Source: an uncultured Collinsella sp. (GTDB lineage Bacteria; Actinomycetota; Coriobacteriia; Coriobacteriales; Coriobacteriaceae). Taken from it: 64,000 bases of DNA. The position numbers and the translations under genes are program-made. Under the pieces are notes generated by a model that saw only the letters and a list, made by a program, of their open reading frames with translations, did no database searches and was not told where the DNA came from. The stretch is from the NCBI GenBank assembly GCA_947642445.1, contig CANRSF010000004.1, positions 1 to 64,000 on the forward strand. The letters run 5' to 3'. Positions 46,133 through 55,329 of this stretch are shown piece after piece; positions within the stretch are counted from its first letter, which is position 1, and each line of letters opens with the position of its first letter.

Positions 46133-46954
46133 ATGCTCAACGACTTCTACCATATGCTTGATCCCGTCGCGATTTCGGCGGGGCCCATCACGATTTACTG
46201 GTATGGTCTGGCCTATGTGGTCGGTGCCCTGCTCACGGCGGTCGTCATGTACCGCACGCAGCGTCGCTGGGGCTTTAGCATCACGATTGACGACCTGACG
46301 AGTGTCGTGGTCGGCGTGGTCTTTGGCCTCATTATCGGTGCGCGCCTGTTCTACGTCGTCTTTTACGGTGATGGCTACTACTGGGCGCACCCGCTCGAGA
46401 TCTTTGCCACCAACGAGGGCGGCATGAGCTTCCATGGCGGTTTGGTGGGCGGTATTATCGGCGGCATCATCGTGTGCCGCATGTATAAGCTCGACGCATG
46501 GACTTTGGCAGACCTTGCCGTCATCGGCGCGCCGCTGGCCCTGTGCCTGGGCCGTTGTGCCAACTTTGTCAACGGTGAGCTGTGGGGCAAGCCGACCGAT
46601 CTGCCCTGGGGTGTGGTCTTTGGCGGGACTGCGGGCGATATGCCGCGTCACCCCTCCCAGCTCTACGAGGCATTTCTTGAGGGCATTGTGCTTTTTTGCA
46701 TTCTGCAGGTGCTCAGCCGCAAAAAGCCGCTACTGCCTCAGGGTACGTTTATGGGCGTGTTCGTGATGGGATACGGCATCGTCCGCTTCCTCGTCGAGTT
46801 CGTGCGCGTGCCCGACGCCCAGCTTGGCTATCTGCTGGGCGGCGTCATCACGATGGGGCAGCTGCTGAGTCTTCCGCTCGTGATCGCCGGCCTGGCGCTC
46901 ATCATCTTCGCGCGACACCGCAACCGTCCCCAGCGCATCTACCTCGACGCCTAA
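46133..46954 (+). CDS. lgt: Prolipoprotein diacylglyceryl transferase
   Basis: SFHGGLVGGIIGGI, LGRCANFVNGELWGKPTDLPWGVVF, HPSQLYEAFLEG. Confidence 0.95.
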   Translation: MLNDFYHMLDPVAISAGPITIYWYGLAYVVGALLTAVVMYRTQRRWGFSITIDDLTSVVVGVVFGLIIGARLFYVVFYGDGYYWAHPLEIFATNEGGMSFHGGLVGGIIGGIIVCRMYKLDAWTLADLAVIGAPLALCLGRCANFVNGELWGKPTDLPWGVVFGGTAGDMPRHPSQLYEAFLEGIVLFCILQVLSRKKPLLPQGTFMGVFVMGYGIVRFLVEFVRVPDAQLGYLLGGVITMGQLLSLPLVIAGLALIIFARHRNRPQRIYLDA

Positions 46955-46993
46955 CCACCACAAAGGGGACACAGGCACCTTTGTGGTGGTTTT
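46952..46993 (+). repeat. GGGACAGG-core hairpin repeat, variant S2, at the stop codon
   Basis: TAAccaccacaaaggggacacaggcacctttgtggtggtttt; TAA 46952-46954 is the lgt stop. Confidence 0.9.
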
Positions 46994-47030
46994 GCTGAGT
47001 TTGATAGGTTTCTAGAAAGGCTTTCGGACT

Positions 47031-49214
47031 GTGAAGGATTCCGATCTCTCCACAACGGCTGCGCGCGACGCGGCCCGCATCGTCTGGTTTAAGCGCTACC
47101 CCGCCAAGCAGACGCTCATCGCATTTCTGCTCGCGCTGTTGGCGACCACGGCGTTTTCCATCGATCCCGCGCCGGTCTCGAGCAACGCAGTCTTGGCGAT
47201 TGACCCCAAAGCCTCGGGCATGCTGTACGTGTGCTACGAGGTGCTTCTCTCGTTTGCCGGCCATACCGACGCGGTCATGCTGCTTGCGCTTGCCTGCCTG
47301 CTCACGCTGCCGTTTCGCTACGTATTCTTTGGCCGCGGCGATGCTTGGCGTCCTTCGGTGATCCTTCCGTCGCTGTTCTTTGCCGTCTGCATGGTGTTTG
47401 GCCGCAGCTACGACCTCACCGATTCTGCCGAGATCGTACTCGGCGACAAGGCTCGCATCATCTGCGCCTGGATAGGCGGTGCGGGCTGGATGCTCTTGGC
47501 GGTCGTTGCCTTCTACCTGGCTTTTGAGTGTCTAGATTGGCTGAGCTCTCGGCGCATTCCGTTTTCCGAAGCGCACTTTGGCCGCGTATGGCGTGTGGCT
47601 CACGCCGTGCTCTCGGTCCATCCCTTTGCCGGGCCCTTCCTGGTGCTTATGGTCGCCTGGGCGCCCACGCTCATCGCTTCGCTGCCCGGCCTTTTTATGG
47701 GAGATACGGGTGCGCAGATTCGCCAGTGGTTCAACTACCCCAACGGCACGAGTGACTACCTGCGTCTGCTCAATCCCAATGTGTTGCTCAACGGACATCA
47801 CCCCGTGGTGCACACGGCTATCATCGGTTCGTGCGTCCAGCTGGGGCTTTCACTGTTCAACAGTGCCAACGCAGGTCTTGCCATCTACACCTGCGCTCAG
47901 TTCGTCATTACGGCCGCCTGCATGGCCTATTCCATCTCGTCGCTGCGCAAGCTGGGCGTGAGCTTGCCGATTCGCGGCGTGATCTTGCTGTTCTTTGTGT
48001 TTATGCCCATGTTCTCCAACTACGCGGCCCTGCTTACCAAAGATGTGCTGTTTGCCGACGCGTTTTTGGTGCTGTTGGTGCAGGCCGTGAAGCTCGTGGC
48101 ATGCGGCCTGCCCCGTCGCGATGCCAATGCCGAGCGTGCGGGCGAACAGAGGCCCGTGCTCTTTGCGCGCCATGACTGGCTGCTGCTCGCTCTGGGTGCC
48201 ATGGGTTCCACGTTTCTGCGCAACGGCGGTCTGGTCTTTCCGTTGGCGGTCTGCGTGATTGCGGCGGCGTTTTGCGCATGGGATGTACATGTCGCCCGTC
48301 GTGCGGCTAAGCAGACGGGCACCGCGGTCTCATGCGCCACGCCGCGCTTCCGCTGGGTTGGCGTCCTCGCGGTGCTCGCACTCTGCCTTGCCTCTAATAT
48401 GTACTTCACCAAGGTCTTTATGCCGGCGCACGACATTACGCCTGGTTCCAAGCGCGAAATCCTCTCGATTCCGTTCCAGCAGACGGCTCGTTTCGTCCAA
48501 AAGCACGACGGCCTCAACTCGGGCGTCAACCCTACGGTTAAGGAGGACGGCACCATCGTGGAGGCTCCTTGCGACGGCTTGGTGACCGACGAAGAGCGTG
48601 CCGTGATCGACCGTGTGCTCAAGTACGAGAATCTGGGCCGCCGCTACAACCCGGATAAGTCGGATGCCGTCAAAAATTGCTTTAACGAGTACGCCTCGCA
48701 GGAGGACATCAAGGCCTATTTTGAGGTATGGGCCCAGATGTTCAAAAAGGATCCCGAGTGCTATATCTCGGCGCTCATCAATAACTATTACGGCTACTTT
48801 TATCCGAGTGCCCGCGATGCGTGGGTCTACAGCACGGCGCGCAGTGCCGAGATTATGGCGCGCCCCGATAATCTCAAGTACTTCGACTTCCATCCGGTCG
48901 ATAGCAAGGTTGTGCGCTGGTGCGACCACCTGATTAACCTGTATCGCGTGGCAGTACAACGCATCCCGTTTATTTCGCTCACCATGAGCTCGGCCACCTA
49001 TGTGTGGATCATGATCGCCGTGGTGGTCTACCTGCTGCGTCGTCATTCATGGCGTGCGCTGGCGATCTGGGTGCCGCTGTTGGGCGTGCTCGCCGTGTGC
49101 CTGATTGGCCCGTGCAACGGCTCGACCTACATGCGCTACCTGTATCCGGCCATCGCCTGCATGCCCTTCGCCATCGGCGCCACCGTCACCCGCAGCGACT
49201 TCCTCTGGTCCTAA
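47031..49214 (+). CDS. Large polytopic membrane protein (DUF6020-like, possible glycosyltransferase)
   Basis: Multiple TM segments; FMGDTGAQIRQWFNYPNGTSDYLRLLNPNVLLNGHHPVVHTA loop. Confidence 0.72.
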   Translation: MKDSDLSTTAARDAARIVWFKRYPAKQTLIAFLLALLATTAFSIDPAPVSSNAVLAIDPKASGMLYVCYEVLLSFAGHTDAVMLLALACLLTLPFRYVFFGRGDAWRPSVILPSLFFAVCMVFGRSYDLTDSAEIVLGDKARIICAWIGGAGWMLLAVVAFYLAFECLDWLSSRRIPFSEAHFGRVWRVAHAVLSVHPFAGPFLVLMVAWAPTLIASLPGLFMGDTGAQIRQWFNYPNGTSDYLRLLNPNVLLNGHHPVVHTAIIGSCVQLGLSLFNSANAGLAIYTCAQFVITAACMAYSISSLRKLGVSLPIRGVILLFFVFMPMFSNYAALLTKDVLFADAFLVLLVQAVKLVACGLPRRDANAERAGEQRPVLFARHDWLLLALGAMGSTFLRNGGLVFPLAVCVIAAAFCAWDVHVARRAAKQTGTAVSCATPRFRWVGVLAVLALCLASNMYFTKVFMPAHDITPGSKREILSIPFQQTARFVQKHDGLNSGVNPTVKEDGTIVEAPCDGLVTDEERAVIDRVLKYENLGRRYNPDKSDAVKNCFNEYASQEDIKAYFEVWAQMFKKDPECYISALINNYYGYFYPSARDAWVYSTARSAEIMARPDNLKYFDFHPVDSKVVRWCDHLINLYRVAVQRIPFISLTMSSATYVWIMIAVVVYLLRRHSWRALAIWVPLLGVLAVCLIGPCNGSTYMRYLYPAIACMPFAIGATVTRSDFLWS

Positions 49215-49250
49215 CTTGGTGCATTGGGGTCAGGTTACTTTGCACCAAAG
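49212..49250 (+). repeat. GGGGTCAGG-core hairpin repeat, variant S4, at the stop codon
   Basis: TAActtggtgcattggggtcaggttactttgcaccaaag; TAA 49212-49214. Confidence 0.8.
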
Positions 49251-49379
49251 GGTGGCATCATCACGACGCCTTCATTTTGGGGTTTATCTCGCAGGCCAGT
49301 AGGTATATCATAACGACGTTTGTTTATATTGCCCGAGCATCTGCGCTGGGCTTTAGGTCGAAACCGATAGGAGACACGT

Positions 49380-50186
49380 ATGTCCGGACACTCTAAGTGG
49401 GCCACAACCAAGCATCGTAAGGGCGCGCAGGACGCCAAGCGTTCCGCCCTCTTCTCCAAGCTGAGCCGCAACATCACCGTTGCTGCCCGTCTCGGCGGCG
49501 ACCCGCTGCCCGAGAACAACGCCAGCCTCGCTGCTGCTGTTGCCAAGGCCAAGGCTCAGTCCATGCCTAAGGACAAGATCAAGTCCGCTATCGACAAGGC
49601 TTTTGGTTCGGGTGCCGATGCCGCCGTCTACGAGAACATCGTGTACGAGGGCTATGGTCCCGCCGGTGTCGCCGTCTACGTTGACTGCCTGACCGATAAT
49701 CGCAACCGCACTGCCGCCGATGTCCGTTCCGCCTTCTCCCACGCTGGTGGCAACCTGGGCACCTCCGGCTCCGTCGCCTTCCAGTTTGAGCGCAAGGGCC
49801 AGATCGTCGTCGCCAAGGAGATCCTGGACGAGAATGCCAAGAAGGAGACCATGATCGCCAACGGTGCTGCCGGTGACGAGGATGAGTTCATGATGGCCAT
49901 CGCCGAGGCCGGTGGCGAGGACTACGAGGACGCCGGCGAGGAGTGGATCGTCTGGACCGCTGCTAACGACGTCATGGCTGTTTCCAAGGCACTCGAGGAG
50001 CAGGGCGTCCAGGTCAAGGGTTCCGAGACCACCATGGTTCCGACCACCCCGACCGAGGTCTCCGGTACCGACGCCAAGAAGGTTCAGCGCCTCATCGACC
50101 GTCTCGAGGAGCTCGACGACGTCCAGGACGTCTACAGCACCATGGACATGACCGACGAGGTCATCGCTGCCCTCGAGGAGGAGTAG
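49380..50186 (+). CDS. yebC: YebC/PmpR family transcriptional regulator
   Basis: MSGHSKWATTKHRKGAQDAKRSALFSKLSRNITVAARLGG. Confidence 0.96.
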   Translation: MSGHSKWATTKHRKGAQDAKRSALFSKLSRNITVAARLGGDPLPENNASLAAAVAKAKAQSMPKDKIKSAIDKAFGSGADAAVYENIVYEGYGPAGVAVYVDCLTDNRNRTAADVRSAFSHAGGNLGTSGSVAFQFERKGQIVVAKEILDENAKKETMIANGAAGDEDEFMMAIAEAGGEDYEDAGEEWIVWTAANDVMAVSKALEEQGVQVKGSETTMVPTTPTEVSGTDAKKVQRLIDRLEELDDVQDVYSTMDMTDEVIAALEEE

Positions 50187-50351
50187 CGCCTGCACGGGTT
50201 AAGCCGTGCATATCTGGGCATAATGAAGCGAGCATGCAAGCCTCGTGGAATAGATGAGCCGGATCCGCGTGCGTATGGCACCGGACCCGGCTCTTTTATA
50301 ATGATGCGAATCGTTTTGCATTCTGTGGACCGAAACCTGAAGGGAGCGCGC

Positions 50352-50897
50352 GTGCGCGTACTCAAACGAGCCCTAGCGATCGTGTATCTTGCCGCCGCCA
50401 TCGTGGCGCTGGGTACGCTTGTCTGCCAGTTCTGGGGACCGTATACGTATCGCTTTATGCTGCTATTGCGTGACACCATGCCTCGCGTCGTCGTTACGGT
50501 GTGCGCCGCCATCGTGGCGCTTGGCGTGCTCATCGGTTTTTTCCGCTTGATGTTCGCGCGTCGCGAGCCGTCCTGCGTGCATCCGGCGGGGGAGCGCAAT
50601 ATCGAGGTCACGCTCGCAGCGCTTTCCTCGTGCGCCCGTGCCGCGGCGGAGTGCGATGATCGCGTGATGGTTGAGCATATCGAGGCGCGCGTTCAAGGCT
50701 CCGACGAGTCGCACGTTCGTTTTAAGGTCGAGGCCATCGCGCTCGATGATAGGGACGTTGCCGCTCTTGCCACCTCGATGCAGCAGCGTATCGAGGAGGC
50801 CTGCGACACCATGCTCGGTACGCCGGGCACGACTGCGCGCGTTCGCTTTTTGCCGTCCAAGACTACCGTCCAGACCGTGGAGGTTTCCGGTGAGTGA
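50352..50897 (+). CDS. Alkaline shock response membrane anchor-like protein (AmaP-like)
   Basis: Two TM segments then a short Asp23-like domain; adjacent to DUF2273 and Asp23 genes; GTG 50352 after AAGGGA. Confidence 0.75.
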   Translation: MRVLKRALAIVYLAAAIVALGTLVCQFWGPYTYRFMLLLRDTMPRVVVTVCAAIVALGVLIGFFRLMFARREPSCVHPAGERNIEVTLAALSSCARAAAECDDRVMVEHIEARVQGSDESHVRFKVEAIALDDRDVAALATSMQQRIEEACDTMLGTPGTTARVRFLPSKTTVQTVEVSGE

Positions 50898-51267
50898 TAC
50901 CAACCAAGACAAGACCGCCCGCACGCCGCGCCTGACGATCGATCAGAACGCTATGCCGGCAGGCGAGTCCGCCGACACCAAGCCCGAGGCCGGCGAGCAG
51001 CACGACAGCGCCGCCAACGACTTTGACGAGGCCATGGGTCTCATCAAAGGTACGGGCGCTGCTATCTGGAGCTACGCCGTGCGCCACCCCAACACTACGC
51101 TCGGCGCCGTGGCAGGCTTTATCCTCGCCGTGCTGGTACTTACGTTGGGCCTGTGGGACACGCTTGTCATCGCATTCTTTGTGCTGATCGGCGCCGTGAT
51201 CGGCCAGATTCGCGACGGCGAGAACGGCATCGTCAACTTCTTCGGCCGCCTGTTTAGCGGCCGCTAA
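50890..51267 (+). CDS. DUF2273 small membrane protein
   Basis: NTTLGAVAGFILAVLVLTLGLWDTLVIAFFVLIGAVIGQIRDGE; GTG 50890. Confidence 0.85.
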   Translation: MSDTNQDKTARTPRLTIDQNAMPAGESADTKPEAGEQHDSAANDFDEAMGLIKGTGAAIWSYAVRHPNTTLGAVAGFILAVLVLTLGLWDTLVIAFFVLIGAVIGQIRDGENGIVNFFGRLFSGR

Positions 51268-51311
51268 TACGTATTCGACTGTCGCATCCGCGGCAGGCAT
51301 AAGGAGGAACC

Positions 51312-51836
51312 ATGGCTTTTAACACGAAGGTCGATGTGGCCGATACCGAGCTCGAGGCGAATGAGGCCGTCGTCGATACCGGAGACGTGACGCTCGAGGA
51401 CGAGGCGCTCGTCGAGGCCGAGTCCGATGCGGACGAGGACAACGAGGAGATGGACGAGGAGGCGGACGAGTCCGAGGACTCGCTGACCTATTCCAACGGC
51501 GTGATCGAGAAGATCGTCGCCATGGCCACCCGCGAGGTGCCGCACGTTCTGGGCATGAAGGGCAACCTCATGCACTTTGTGCAGGAGCAGTTTGGTGCCG
51601 AGAACCTGACCAAGGGCGTGACGGTCGAGGTCACCGACGACAACCGCGTGGTCGTCAACATCTCGGTCATCATCGAGTACGGCGCCTATGCGCCTGCGAT
51701 CTTTGACGACGTTAAGGCGCGTGTCACCGAGCGTCTGGCCGCGATGACCGGCCTTGAGGTGGCGGGCGTCAACCTGCGCATCGAGGATGTCATCACCCCC
51801 GAGGAGTACGAGCACCGCACCAGCCAGCACGAGTAA
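51312..51836 (+). CDS. Asp23/Gls24 family envelope stress protein
   Basis: YSNGVIEKIVAMATREVPHVLGMKGN ... VEVTDDNRVVVNISVIIEYGAYAPAIFDDVKARVTERLAAMTGLEVAGVNLRIEDV. Confidence 0.93.
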   Translation: MAFNTKVDVADTELEANEAVVDTGDVTLEDEALVEAESDADEDNEEMDEEADESEDSLTYSNGVIEKIVAMATREVPHVLGMKGNLMHFVQEQFGAENLTKGVTVEVTDDNRVVVNISVIIEYGAYAPAIFDDVKARVTERLAAMTGLEVAGVNLRIEDVITPEEYEHRTSQHE

Positions 51837-51885
51837 CCTACCAAAAAGGGACAGGTTTGTTTTGGCAGGTTTTATCTGCGTAAAC
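51834..51885 (+). repeat. GGGACAGG-core hairpin repeat, copy R6, at the stop codon
   Basis: TAAcctaccaaaaagggacaggtttgttttggcaggttttatctgcgtaaac. Confidence 0.92.
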
Positions 51886-51888
51886 GTC

Positions 51889-51929
51889 AAACGGCCGGTC
51901 GCGCATGCAAAAGCGCGGCCGGCCGTTTT
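51889..51929 (+). terminator. Locus-specific hairpin after R6
   Basis: aaacggccggtcgcgcatgcaaaagcgcggccggccgtttt. Confidence 0.85.
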
Positions 51930-52043
51930 CTATATGCCCTCGATGCGGTCATACCGCTCGTCTAACTAAGGGTTGCAATCTTCGCGTTCCGCGTTACCCT
52001 AATGGGCGCATTGTTTCCAAATTGTTAACGAGGGGTTGCCGTA

Positions 52044-53066
52044 ATGGCCGACGAACACGAGACCGAAAGCAAGGCATGGGCGATTGAAGCCGCTGCGGCA
52101 GAGGCGGCGTCGCGTGCCGCCGAGGAGGTACATCGTCCTCCGGTGGTGCCGATGGAGCGCGTTGTCGGTCGCGAGGATATCGAACGTGGCGAGCGCGCCG
52201 GCCGCAAGCGCAGCCAGGAGCCAGGCTTTCCGCGCTTTTTTGCCGAGCTCAATCTGGGCCTGATTCTCACGGCGTTCGCCATCGTGGCCTTTAAAACCCC
52301 CAATCACTTTGCCTTCGGCGGCACCTCGGGCGTGTCGGTCATTCTTTCCACGCTGTTCCCGACCCTGCCCGTCGGCGTCTTTATGTGGATTATCAACGCG
52401 GTCCTGGTCGTTCTAGGCTTTATCTTTTTGGAGCGCAAGGCGATTCTGTGGAGCGTCTTCGCTTCGTTTGCGCTTTCGGCCTACGTCTCGCTGTTTGAGC
52501 TCTTCATTCCGACGGATGTTTCGATGACGGGTGATATGTGGCTCGACCTGTGCTTTGCCGTCATCTTGCCGGCGCTCGGCAGCGCTATTGTCTTTGATAT
52601 CGGCGCCTCGACGGGTGGCACGGACATTCTTGCCATGATCCTCAAACGCCGCACCACGCTCGAGATTGGCCGCGCGCTGCTGCTGGTCGATATCGGCATC
52701 GTAACCATCGCGGCTTTCCTGTATGGCCCGCGCGTTGGCCTGTACTGCGTGCTTGGCCTGTTTGCCAAGACGCTCGTGGTCGATAAGGCTATCGAGAGCA
52801 TTCACCTTCGTAAGGTCTGCACGATCATTTGCGCCGAACCGCGAAAAGTCGAGGAGTTTATTGTCAAGCATCTCAACCGCACGGCAACGATCAGCCGTGG
52901 CTACGGCGCCTTCTCGGGCAAGTGCGTCACGGTGATCATGAGCGTGCTGAGCCGTCGCGAGGCAGTGCAGCTGCGCCGCTATACCCGCGAGATTGACCCT
53001 GGCGCCTTCATCACCATCGTCGATAGCTCCGAGATCGTCGGCAAGGGTTTCCGCGGAACGAACTAA
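52044..53066 (+). CDS. YitT family membrane protein
   Basis: FGGTSGVSVILSTLFPTLPVGVFMWIINAVLVVLGF; ASTGGTDILAMIL. Confidence 0.92.
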   Translation: MADEHETESKAWAIEAAAAEAASRAAEEVHRPPVVPMERVVGREDIERGERAGRKRSQEPGFPRFFAELNLGLILTAFAIVAFKTPNHFAFGGTSGVSVILSTLFPTLPVGVFMWIINAVLVVLGFIFLERKAILWSVFASFALSAYVSLFELFIPTDVSMTGDMWLDLCFAVILPALGSAIVFDIGASTGGTDILAMILKRRTTLEIGRALLLVDIGIVTIAAFLYGPRVGLYCVLGLFAKTLVVDKAIESIHLRKVCTIICAEPRKVEEFIVKHLNRTATISRGYGAFSGKCVTVIMSVLSRREAVQLRRYTREIDPGAFITIVDSSEIVGKGFRGTN

Positions 53067-53216
53067 CGCGGTCGAGCTTATCAAACAATCGAATAGCGCC
53101 CTGCGCATTGCAAATGCGTCATGTTGGAGTATTTGTCCCCACATTGGGCGATAATGTTGCCAAAGACATCGTTTGCGATCCAGGTGATTCGCTCTAGATA
53201 CGAAGGGATGATTTCG

Positions 53217-54578
53217 ATGTTCTGTTCGCAGTGTGGCGCCCCCATGGGCGATAACGACAAGTTCTGTGGCGCGTGTGGCGCTCCTAATACCGGTGCTGCA
53301 ACCTCTGCTCCTCAGGGGCAGTCTCAGCCTCAGCAGTTTGTTCCTCAGCCTAACGTGAACGTGCCCAAGGGCTGTGTAGCTCAGGCGTTTGAAGACATGA
53401 CCAAGACGCCGGGCGTGCTGCAGCGCGTGTGCCAGATTGCCTTTTTGCCGGCGCTCATCTGTGTCGTGTCGGTGCTCGTGCTCTTCATTCCCGTTATCGG
53501 CGGTATCGCGGCTGCCTTCGGCTTTTTGGCTGCCTGTGTGGCAAGCGCGTGCGGTTCTGGCTTTGGCATCGAATGGGGTCGCGACCTGTCGCTCAAGGTC
53601 GATGACGGCATGGATCGTCCGTTGATGCGTTCCACGTCGTTTGGCCTTGGCGTCTTTTCGGGCGTTATTTCGAGCGTGCTCAAGGTTATCGCGGCTATTC
53701 CCGTTATTGGTGTAGCGCTTTCGCTGGTGGAGAGCGTGGTAATTGGTGCCGCGGGTGCGTACTCTTATTACGGCTCCTATGCGCTTGAGGCCGCTCTATT
53801 TGGCTCGCTGGGCCTGTTTGTTCTGGCTATGATTGCCACGGCGGTCCTGGGTGTCTTCTTTACTATGTTCGCCGACATCGCCGTGATGCACTTTGCGGTG
53901 ACCGGTCGCGTCGAGAGCGCGTTTTCGCTCGATAAGGTCTGGGCGGCCTTTAAGAACAATAAGACCAAGCTGTTCTGCGCATCGTTCCTTCCCGAGTTTT
54001 TGACGGGTCTGGTCGCCAACGTTATCACATGGATCCTGACGCTCGTCTTTGGCACCATTGCCTCTGTCGGTATGTATAGCTACTACTACCGTCCTACGGC
54101 TATTGAGGCGCTTGTTACCGGCGGTGGCATTACGCTCGTATTGTTCTTGGTGCTGACGGCGTTTGTCACGGTATTCCTTACGGTCTTTGGCAACATGCTC
54201 AAGCATCGTGCCGTTGGCTATTGGGTGGCGCGCTACGCAAGCGAGTGGGCCGACGAGGACAAGGACGACGTCCTGACCTTTGTGCTGCCGTTTGAGAAGA
54301 AGTCTGCTCCTTCGGGTTACAGCGCTCCGGATGCTTCGCCGGCACCTGCGCCCGAGCCCGAGCCCGCGCCCGAGTCTGCGCCTGAGCCTGCACCCGAGCC
54401 GGCGCCTGTGCCTGAGCCGGCACCCGCACCTGCGCCTGCAACGTCGCCCGCGCCGAGTTCTGCTCCCGAGCAGGAGTGCCCGCCTGTTGGCGAACCTGCT
54501 GAGCAGACTGCGCCGGCGTTGGGCGATAAGGGCGATCAGGCAGCGACCGATCAGCCCGAAGAAGACCAGGCCGAATAG
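53217..54578 (+). CDS. Zinc-ribbon membrane protein with Pro/Ala/Glu-rich C terminus
   Basis: MFCSQCGAPMGDNDKFCGACGAPN; several TM segments; PEPAPEPAP repeats. Confidence 0.82.
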   Translation: MFCSQCGAPMGDNDKFCGACGAPNTGAATSAPQGQSQPQQFVPQPNVNVPKGCVAQAFEDMTKTPGVLQRVCQIAFLPALICVVSVLVLFIPVIGGIAAAFGFLAACVASACGSGFGIEWGRDLSLKVDDGMDRPLMRSTSFGLGVFSGVISSVLKVIAAIPVIGVALSLVESVVIGAAGAYSYYGSYALEAALFGSLGLFVLAMIATAVLGVFFTMFADIAVMHFAVTGRVESAFSLDKVWAAFKNNKTKLFCASFLPEFLTGLVANVITWILTLVFGTIASVGMYSYYYRPTAIEALVTGGGITLVLFLVLTAFVTVFLTVFGNMLKHRAVGYWVARYASEWADEDKDDVLTFVLPFEKKSAPSGYSAPDASPAPAPEPEPAPESAPEPAPEPAPVPEPAPAPAPATSPAPSSAPEQECPPVGEPAEQTAPALGDKGDQAATDQPEEDQAE

Positions 54579-54747
54579 CTTGAGGGGGGCTGCGGTCCAG
54601 AGTGCCTAAGGCCATGGTCCGTTTTAGCCGATGCCGCCGGGTTGGTTGCCTTCATTTTGGTAATCGACCCGGCGTGATTGAAGGTATCCCGTTGGGATGC
54701 GGCATGTGAGACCAAAGACGCATGTCGTCTTATGGGAAGGAGGATCT

Positions 54748-55329
54748 ATGTTTTGCGAAAATTGCGGAGCACCCGTTTTGGATGATGCAAAGTTTTGTCC
54801 TGCTTGCGGCGAGCCCGTCAACGCTACGTCGGCTGCCGCGTCTGAGCCTCAGCCGGTACAGATTCAGCCCGCCCCGGCACCTCAGCCTGCGCCTCAGGGC
54901 GCACCCACACCGCCACCCATGCCCGGTGCGGTTGAGCTCGATCGTAACTTTGGCATGATACTGCTGCTCGCTATTGTCACGTGCGGCATCTACGGCATCT
55001 ATGCGTACTACAAAATATCTGAGGATGTCGCAACTATGTGCTCGGGCGACGGGGACGATATGCCCAACTACCTGATTGCAATCCTGCTGTCGTTCATTAC
55101 CTGCGGCATCTATGGCCTGTGGTGGACATACCGTTTCGGCAATCGCATCCAGGCCAACGGTCCTCGCTATGGTCTTACCATTGCCGAGAGCGGCACGACG
55201 CTTCTGTTGTGGCAGCTGATCGGCGCCTTGCTGTGCGGCATCGGACCGATTATTGGTTTCTATCTGATCGTCAAGAACGTCAACGCGATGGCGGCTGCCT
55301 ACACTGCGCAGGTTACGGCACGTGCGTAG
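54748..55329 (+). CDS. Zinc-ribbon plus DUF4234 membrane protein
   Basis: MFCENCGAPVLDDAKFCPACGEPV; LLLAIVTCGIYGIYAYYKISEDV, FITCGIYGLWWTYRFGNRI. Confidence 0.87.
   Translation: MFCENCGAPVLDDAKFCPACGEPVNATSAAASEPQPVQIQPAPAPQPAPQGAPTPPPMPGAVELDRNFGMILLLAIVTCGIYGIYAYYKISEDVATMCSGDGDDMPNYLIAILLSFITCGIYGLWWTYRFGNRIQANGPRYGLTIAESGTTLLLWQLIGALLCGIGPIIGFYLIVKNVNAMAAAYTAQVTARA

Noticed and set aside
54340-54480. Low-complexity PEPAP tract as a DNA-level tandem repeat
   Set aside because: Imperfect codon-level repeat within a coding frame; best explained as a protein linker.
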